A DNA stretch of 64,000 nt from Ursus arctos (Eukaryota; Chordata; Mammalia; Carnivora; Ursidae). Below the pieces are notes generated by a model that was not told where the DNA came from, made no database searches, and worked only from the letters and a program-made list of their open reading frames with translations. A program made the translations under genes and the position numbers. How positions within the stretch are numbered: the stretch's first letter is position 1; every line of letters begins with the position of its first letter. Below are positions 57,896 through 64,000 of this stretch, piece after piece. The stretch covers positions 45,768,475 through 45,832,474 of the forward strand of contig NW_026622808.1 in assembly GCF_023065955.2 (NCBI RefSeq), given 5' to 3'.

Positions 57896-58727
57896 AAGAA
57901 TACAACTGTAACTATAAGACACCGATGAACGAAATTGAAGAAGACATAAATAAATGGAAAGATATTCCATGCTTGTGGATCAGGAGAATTAACATTGTTA
58001 AAATGTCCATACTAACCACAACGGTCTATAGATTCAGCACAATCTCTATCAAAATTCCAATGGCGTTTTCACAGAAATAAAGCAAACAATCCTAAAATTT
58101 GTGTGGAATCACAAACAACCCCGAACAGCCAAAGCAATTGGGGCAAAAGAAGTGGAAGAACAAAGCTGGGGGCATCACACGTCCTGATTTCAAACTGTAC
58201 TACAAAGCTATAGTATTCCAAACACGATGGTACTAGCATAAAAACAGACACACAGATCAATGGAACAGAATGGAAAGCCCTGAAATAAACCCATCAATAT
58301 ATTGTCAATTAATTTATGATAAAGCCATAAGACTATACCATGGGGAAAGGATAGTCTCTTGAATAAATGGTGCTGGGAAAACTGAACAGCCATATGCAAA
58401 ATCATGAAACTGGACCCCTATTATGCACCATACACACACACATACACACACACAAACTCAGAATGGAATGTAAGACTTGAAAGCATAAAACTCCTAGAAG
58501 AAAACACAGGCAGTAAGCTCCTTGACGTAGGTCTTGATGATGATTTTGGATTTGACAACAAAAGCAAAGGCAATAAAAGCAAACATAAACAAGTAGACTA
58601 CAACAAACAAAATCTTCTGTACAGGACAGGACACCATCAACATGAAAAGACAATCCATGAAATGGGAGAAAATATTTGCCAGTCATATAGCTGAGAAGAA
58701 GGGGTTAATATCCAAAATGTATAAAGA

Positions 58728-58921
58728 GGGGCGCCTGGGTGGCACAGCGGTTAAGCGTCTGCCTCCGGCTCAGGGCGTGATCCCGGCGTTACGGGATCGA
58801 GCCCCACGTCAGGCTCCTCCGCTATGAGCCTGCTTCTTCCTCTCCCACTCCCCCTGCTTGTGTTCCCTCTCTCGCTGGCTGTCTCTATCTCTGTCAAATA
58901 AATAAATAAAATCTTTAAAAA
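58728..58921 (+). mobile_element. CAN SINE, young subfamily, inside L1
   Basis: Head 'ggggcgcctgggtggcacag', core 'gatcccggcgttacgggatc'. Perfect target-site duplication aaaatgtataaaga at 58714-58727 and 58922-58935. Confidence 0.96.
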
Positions 58922-58984
58922 AAAATGTATAAAGAATTTATGCAACTCAATAGCAAAAGATAATCTAATTAAGATGGTCAGAGG

Positions 58985-59212
58985 GGGGCGCCTGGGTGGC
59001 ACAGCAGTTAAGCCTCTGCCTTCGGCTCAGGGCGTGATCCCGGCTCTGCCTTCGGCTCAGGGCGTGATCCCGGCGTTATGGGATCGAGCCCCACATCAGG
59101 CTCTTCCACTATAAGCCTGCTTCTTCCTCTCCCACTCCCCCTGCTTGTGTTCCCTCTCTCGCTGGCTGTCTCTATCTCTGTCAAATAAAATAAAAATCTT
59201 AAAAAAAAAAAA
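58985..59212 (+). mobile_element. CAN SINE with a perfect 30-bp internal tandem duplication, inside L1
   Basis: Young-subfamily SINE in which 59014-59043 is repeated exactly at 59044-59073, within the promoter-bearing head. Perfect target-site duplication aagatggtcagagg at 58971-58984 and 59213-59226. Confidence 0.96.
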
Positions 59213-60170
59213 AAGATGGTCAGAGGACCTAAACACATATTTATTTTCCAAAGAAGACATACAGCTGGTCATCAGGCACTTGAAAAGGTGCTCAACGTCA
59301 CTCATCATCAGGGACATGCAAATCAAAACCACAGTGAGATATCATCTCATACCTGTTTGAATGGCTATTCTTTGTTATCAAAAAGACAACAAATAGGAAG
59401 TATTGGACAGGATGTGGAGAAAAGACAACTGTTGTGCACCGTTGGTGGGAGTACAAACTGGTGCAACTACTATGGAAAACACTGTGGAGGTTCCTCAGAA
59501 AATTGAAAAATATCAGCCAGCAATTCCACTTCTGGGTATTTATCCAAAGGAAATGAAAACACTACCTCAGAAAGATACATGCACCCCAGGCTCATTGTAG
59601 CATTTCGTACAATAGCTAAGACATGGGAGCAACTTAAGTGTCCACTGATGGATGAATCAATGAATAAAGAATTTGAGATATATTAATATATAGTGCAGGT
59701 GTGTGTGTGTATACACACACACAACGGAATATTACTCAGCTGTTAAAAATAAGAAAATCTTGCCCTTTGTGACAACATGGTTGGAACTTGAGGGCATTAG
59801 GCTAAGTGAAATAAGACAGAAAAAGAAAGATAAATACCATCTGATCTCACTTATATGCGGAATCTAACAACAACAAACAAGCAAATGAACAAAAATACTG
59901 AAGTCAGATACAGAGACTAGACTGGTGGTTGCCAGAAGATGGGGGAGGGAGTTGGGTAAAATGGGTAAATGTACAAACTTCCAGCTATAAAAGAAAGAAG
60001 TCCAGGGTATGTAAAGTACAGCACAGTGACTACAGTTCATAACACTGTATTGTCTATTTGAAAGTTGCTAAGAAAATAGAAAACTTGCTTACTGGGTGTA
60101 GGGTTTTCTTTTGGGGTAATGGAAATGTTTGGCAATGAGACAGAATTGGTGGTTGCATGACATTGTAAGT

Positions 60171-63100
60171 GCACCGAAGGGTCATCCCAGCTCCTGGGCT
60201 CCTGTTTGGCTAAATCCTTGTTAAGACTCCATCACAGTTTCTTTTCCCTCTGCCCAGTGTTACTGACCTCACTTCCCCACAGGTACTGATCACAGGTATC
60301 GTTCCTGCACACCAATATCTGACTAAGACCTGTTTCCCAGGAATGCAGCCTGTTAAAAATCATTAATCCAGGGAGCACTGGCCCAGGCATTGGAATAACA
60401 TCATGGTATCTAGGGTCACTACCTGAGGATTTCAAAGCTGGTCTCAGAATTGGAAGGGGTGGCTATGGTCTATTACCATGGAATACTAAATTAATTTCCC
60501 GTTGTGTTCTTCTACTAACACTGGAACGAACAGCTTCTACTCTTGTATTATTTCATTTGAATAAATCCGCAAGAGCTGGATGATCATGACTGATGCATTT
60601 TTATGCTGCTTTCCAGGATTCTGTTTATTTAACAAAGCTACCAACAGTGAGCAAAAACTACTCAGAACTTTTAATACACCTGTAACCAAAAAGGGGATTG
60701 AAAAAGATAATATCAAATGTGCCAGAAAATCTGCCAGGTGGTTTAAGTGAAACCTATGCTGTTCCTTAATATTTTCCCGTTCATCTCTAATAATAATTTG
60801 TTTTTAAAAGCCATTTGCTCAATGTAGAGAACTGGAGAAATATAGAGTACTAGGAGATTTTAAACTAAAAAAGGCTCACCCTCTTTTGAAGCTAAGAAAG
60901 CTTTAGGAATTTGGTGACCTTTGAAAGAACCCATCATTATGAGTAGGGTTTTGTGTAATGGAGATGTTTGGGATTTTGGTTTTTTTAGTGACAGCGGCCC
61001 AACTTAAACTAGTTTAAACAAAAATAGAAACATGCATTGTCTTTGCTAACTTAAAAAAATCTGGGGGTCTCCCGCTTCCGGGGCATTTGGCTCCAGGATA
61101 TCTAAATGATGCCATAAGAGAGCAGTCTTTCCATCTTGACTGTTTACTTCGTACTGGCTGTGTTTTCAGACAGGCTTCTTCCTTATGGAGTTATGGATGG
61201 ACACCAGCTCTCTCAAGCTCCCTTTGTTAGCAGTTCTGTCACTCCAGCAAAATGGGAATGCTTTTCTCCTGATAAATCCAACAAAATATACCAACAGCTC
61301 TGTTTGACCAGGTTTAGATCACATGGCCACTTCTAGAGGCAAAAATAGGTTTAGCCCCAGGAACCCATGGACTGACCCTGGCAGGAGAGGGTCTCCAAAA
61401 AAAAAAAAAATGCTTTAAACTGAGAAAGAGATGTCCATTACAAGTTTCACAGGTGGAGATGAAGAATGGGGAGGGAGTTCAAGGTGGAAGCATCAGCCTG
61501 AATAACGGAAGCAAGATGGGAAGGTCCAATTTGAGAACATTAGAGAACAGAGAAAAAAGAGAATGGAAATGTGTTGTAGAAAGCCTTGATTGTCAAGATA
61601 AGGTTTTGTGCCCAATTTTAAAGGCCGTGGGGGGGCCAAAGAGGTGTCCAAAAAAACCCCATCACATATTACAAATATAATATACCATCAGGTGTAATTG
61701 AAAACAAGTGAATGTTCTGTGTTTTCTTCAAGATTCTGGTATGTTGTTGAATGCTTCATTTCCAAGGAATTTGTTTTCAGTTAAACTGTGTAAGCTCGAT
61801 TGATCTACCCCTGGAAAAAAGTTTTAGTATGTTTGCTGAATGCATCTGTCTCCCCCCGCTTATTACATTTCTTCTTGCCTATCACTTTGAGATTTGGCTA
61901 AACTGAAAAATACATATTAGTATGAACAATCCCAGGTGAAAGACCAGGAACTCTTGGAGATAAATAAAAAGAAGGCAACCAACCATGAATCCTCAGACCT
62001 GATGGGCAATTTACAACCTCACTACTTTAAGGCACTCATTTATTCTTCAGTTCAAGTTGTGCTCTCAACCTTAGCACAGACTTTGGAAAAAGAAATATTT
62101 CGTTACAATAATGATTAGAAAGTCCCTTTGGAGGAAATAACTTGCTGATGAAGATTAATTTCTCTCTCCCTTCCTCTCCTATTTTCTGTGTGTCTTCTCT
62201 ATAAACAGAAGTTGAAAATGGTTCACTGGAGCCCAGAGTAATGGACCACAAAGTTCCCAATAGATGGTCAGCCTGGGTTGACTATAACTTAGTTTAATGG
62301 TATCCCTTCACTGTAGAGTGAAACCAGAAAGGGCTTTGCAGAGAGCAACGTGATACACATGAATTCATTACCATCATTTATAACCAGGTAAGATCCAGGA
62401 CCTGGGTTACTAAATGTCTTCCTTTTCTGATGTGAGGCTAGCTAGACCTCAGGCTCCTGAATAAGACAGTCCTGAGTTTCTGTTGCACAACATGCCCGAG
62501 CCTTCAGAGCCTCATCTGTAAAATGGAAAATAAAAGTATCTACTTATCTAATAGTGATTTGTTGAGGATTAAATGAGACCAAAATGAATAGTAAAACAAG
62601 TTCATAGTTGCAGCGTGACCCACTCATCTCAGTGTGCCCAGAATTTCCTGATTTTAGCACCAAAAGTTCCATATACTGGGGACTTCATCCATTGCAGGCA
62701 AACTGGGACAGTGCGTCATCCAAGAATCGGGAACTCAAAAAATTTTTAGAAAATATTAAGCTATTTTTATTTCAGGGGAGAAAAGCGAAGATTAAAATTC
62801 TCAGCACGGTATAAGGATCACTGGCATTTTATATTAAAAAATTAGGATTACAGAATTCAACCTCCTAGGGTTCACACATAAGGCTTCTAAATTCAAATCC
62901 TATACCTGGGGTGCTTTTATTCATCCTTTCATTCAATTCTTCATTCCTTCAATCAATCCCTGCCTTCCTAGAACTTAGAGTAGAAGACACAGGCATGTAA
63001 TAAACAGAAGTCTTACAAACAATTCCCACTGCTGTTGTGCTAAGTGTATTGGCAGGTAATTGCGCATGAGTGATTTTTCTAGGTATTTTCCTGAATCAGT

Positions 63101-64000
63101 CTACTCTCCAGTGTTTCCTCTTGTGCCCATATTTTCCTGCAAAGGGGACATCATAGGATTGCAGTTTGGCCATGGAGGAGCAGAAGTTAATTAGTCCTAA
63201 ACGACCACACGTGGTCTGGTCTGCGGTGTTCTTCTATTTATATTTTGATAGGATAGCAGACTTGGGAGTCCAGCCTCATCCTGTCTGTCCCATGGAATAA
63301 TCCATAGTTGGTAGGTTCCTAACCCAAGGGGAGCCCCTCCCTTATCTGTGCAGGTGATCTGGGTCTACATTTGCCTGTTTAAGTTCACGAAACAGGAAAA
63401 TACCCAAGAGTCTTACATTTCAACCCACACTCTCAGCATCCGTAAGAAAGGAAAAGTGGTCTCTCCAGATGTGTTCCCATTACAGTATTGTGTGGTCTTT
63501 TATTTTCATTTCAGTAGAGCCAGGAAATTCAGAATCAGTCACCTAGTCCAAAATATAATAATCTTTTGGTATTATATTTACAATAACATATCATAGGGAA
63601 AGTGGATATTTCATCTGGGAGCCAGGGTAGGCACTGGGGAACTGACTCGCCTCAGCAGTACCGTGTTAATAAACTTGAGAAAGCGCTATGCTGGGTTAAA
63701 ATGCAACTTTTCACCCCCCTGGCATGGCAAACTGAATAGGGAAGGAAACCTCTAGCAATACAGGATTAGATTTCACGAAAAGATATGGAAGGGGATACAA
63801 AATCCCTCACCGTGTCTCCTGCAAAAATAAAAGAACAAAAGAGCCAGTGGCCATTTCTTCAAAGAAGAGCCTTCCCTGGACTGTTTCCACTTAAAATCTA
63901 CTTCTATATTACATTTCAGTTTAGGTGGTTGGTATTTAACAAAATCTTTACAAAGTTAAGTGTTTTATTTATTTTTTTAGTTTAGGATCATTTCAAGGGG
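60171..64000. other. Distal upstream flank, no gene seen
   Basis: AT-rich, apparently single-copy DNA with few repeats. No open frame resembling a known protein, no RNA gene and no CpG island. A MIR-like end is possible near 62500-62590 ('ctcatctgtaaaatggaaaa'). Confidence 0.55.

Larger units (their letters stand above)
57911..60170 (+). mobile_element. L1 ORF2 end and 3' UTR, sense, with two SINE insertions
   Basis: 'aacattgttaaaatgtccat', 'ggcatcacacgtcctgattt', 'caatggaacagaatggaaag' and 'gcaaatcaaaaccacagtga' are L1 ORF2 landmarks in order. It is 5' truncated, its frame is broken, and two SINEs at 58728 and 58985 interrupt it. Counting without the SINEs it is about 1.8 kb. Confidence 0.93.

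Noticed and set aside
60171..64000. Search for an upstream neighbouring gene at the right end
   Set aside because: No exon-like frame with matching splice sites, no CpG island and no known protein similarity was seen.

Overview
This is mammalian nuclear DNA, almost certainly from a carnivoran. At least fifteen tRNA-derived SINEs of the carnivore-specific CAN/SINEC type are scattered through it, most with clear target-site duplications. Several belong to a young subfamily with a 'GGCACAGCGGTTAAGCG' head and a 'GATCCCGGCGTTATGGGATC' core. From memory I associate that subfamily with bears and the giant panda, so an ursid is favoured, but another caniform cannot be excluded. There is nothing bacterial, phage-like or CRISPR-like in the window.

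The only protein-coding gene I can support is the 5' half of ADAMTS9 on the minus strand. ADAMTS9 is a secreted zinc metalloprotease of the ADAMTS family. I placed eleven coding exons to the base from 39883 down to 1383. Their lengths (115, 392, 163, 290, 84, 116, 41, 106, 147, 142, 96) sum to 1692 nt, exactly 564 codons with no stop and matching intron phases. They encode the signal peptide, the propeptide with its two furin sites, the catalytic domain with the HELGH zinc site split over exons 8 and 9, and the start of the disintegrin-like domain. The thrombospondin repeats and GON domain lie beyond base 1.

Layout. 1-12.2 kb: exons 11 to 4, introns with few repeats. 12.2-33.6 kb: intron 3 (21.4 kb), holding L1 fragments, SINEs, MIRs and microsatellites. 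33.6-39.2 kb: exon 3, intron 2 and exon 2; intron 2 contains a second CpG-rich block (about 37.56-38.6 kb) and a strong plus-strand splice donor at 37555/37556. 39.7-40.5 kb: exon 1 inside the promoter CpG island, followed upstream by a G-run block and a 300-bp pyrimidine-rich strand-asymmetric tract. 41-64 kb: the upstream flank, dominated by L1, SINE, LTR-like and MER5-type repeats, with no coding gene recognised. In human the antisense lncRNA ADAMTS9-AS2 is transcribed divergently from the 5' part of ADAMTS9 into this flank. The intron-2 CpG block with its plus-strand donor is a reasonable candidate for its start here.

The most checkable observations are a GC-AG intron after exon 11, an apparent 3-residue in-frame deletion in the disintegrin-like domain, the intron-2 CpG block with plus-strand donor, a 46-codon upstream ORF before ADAMTS9, and a SINE carrying a perfect 30-bp internal duplication beside another SINE in the same L1. 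I did not find a previously undescribed system.
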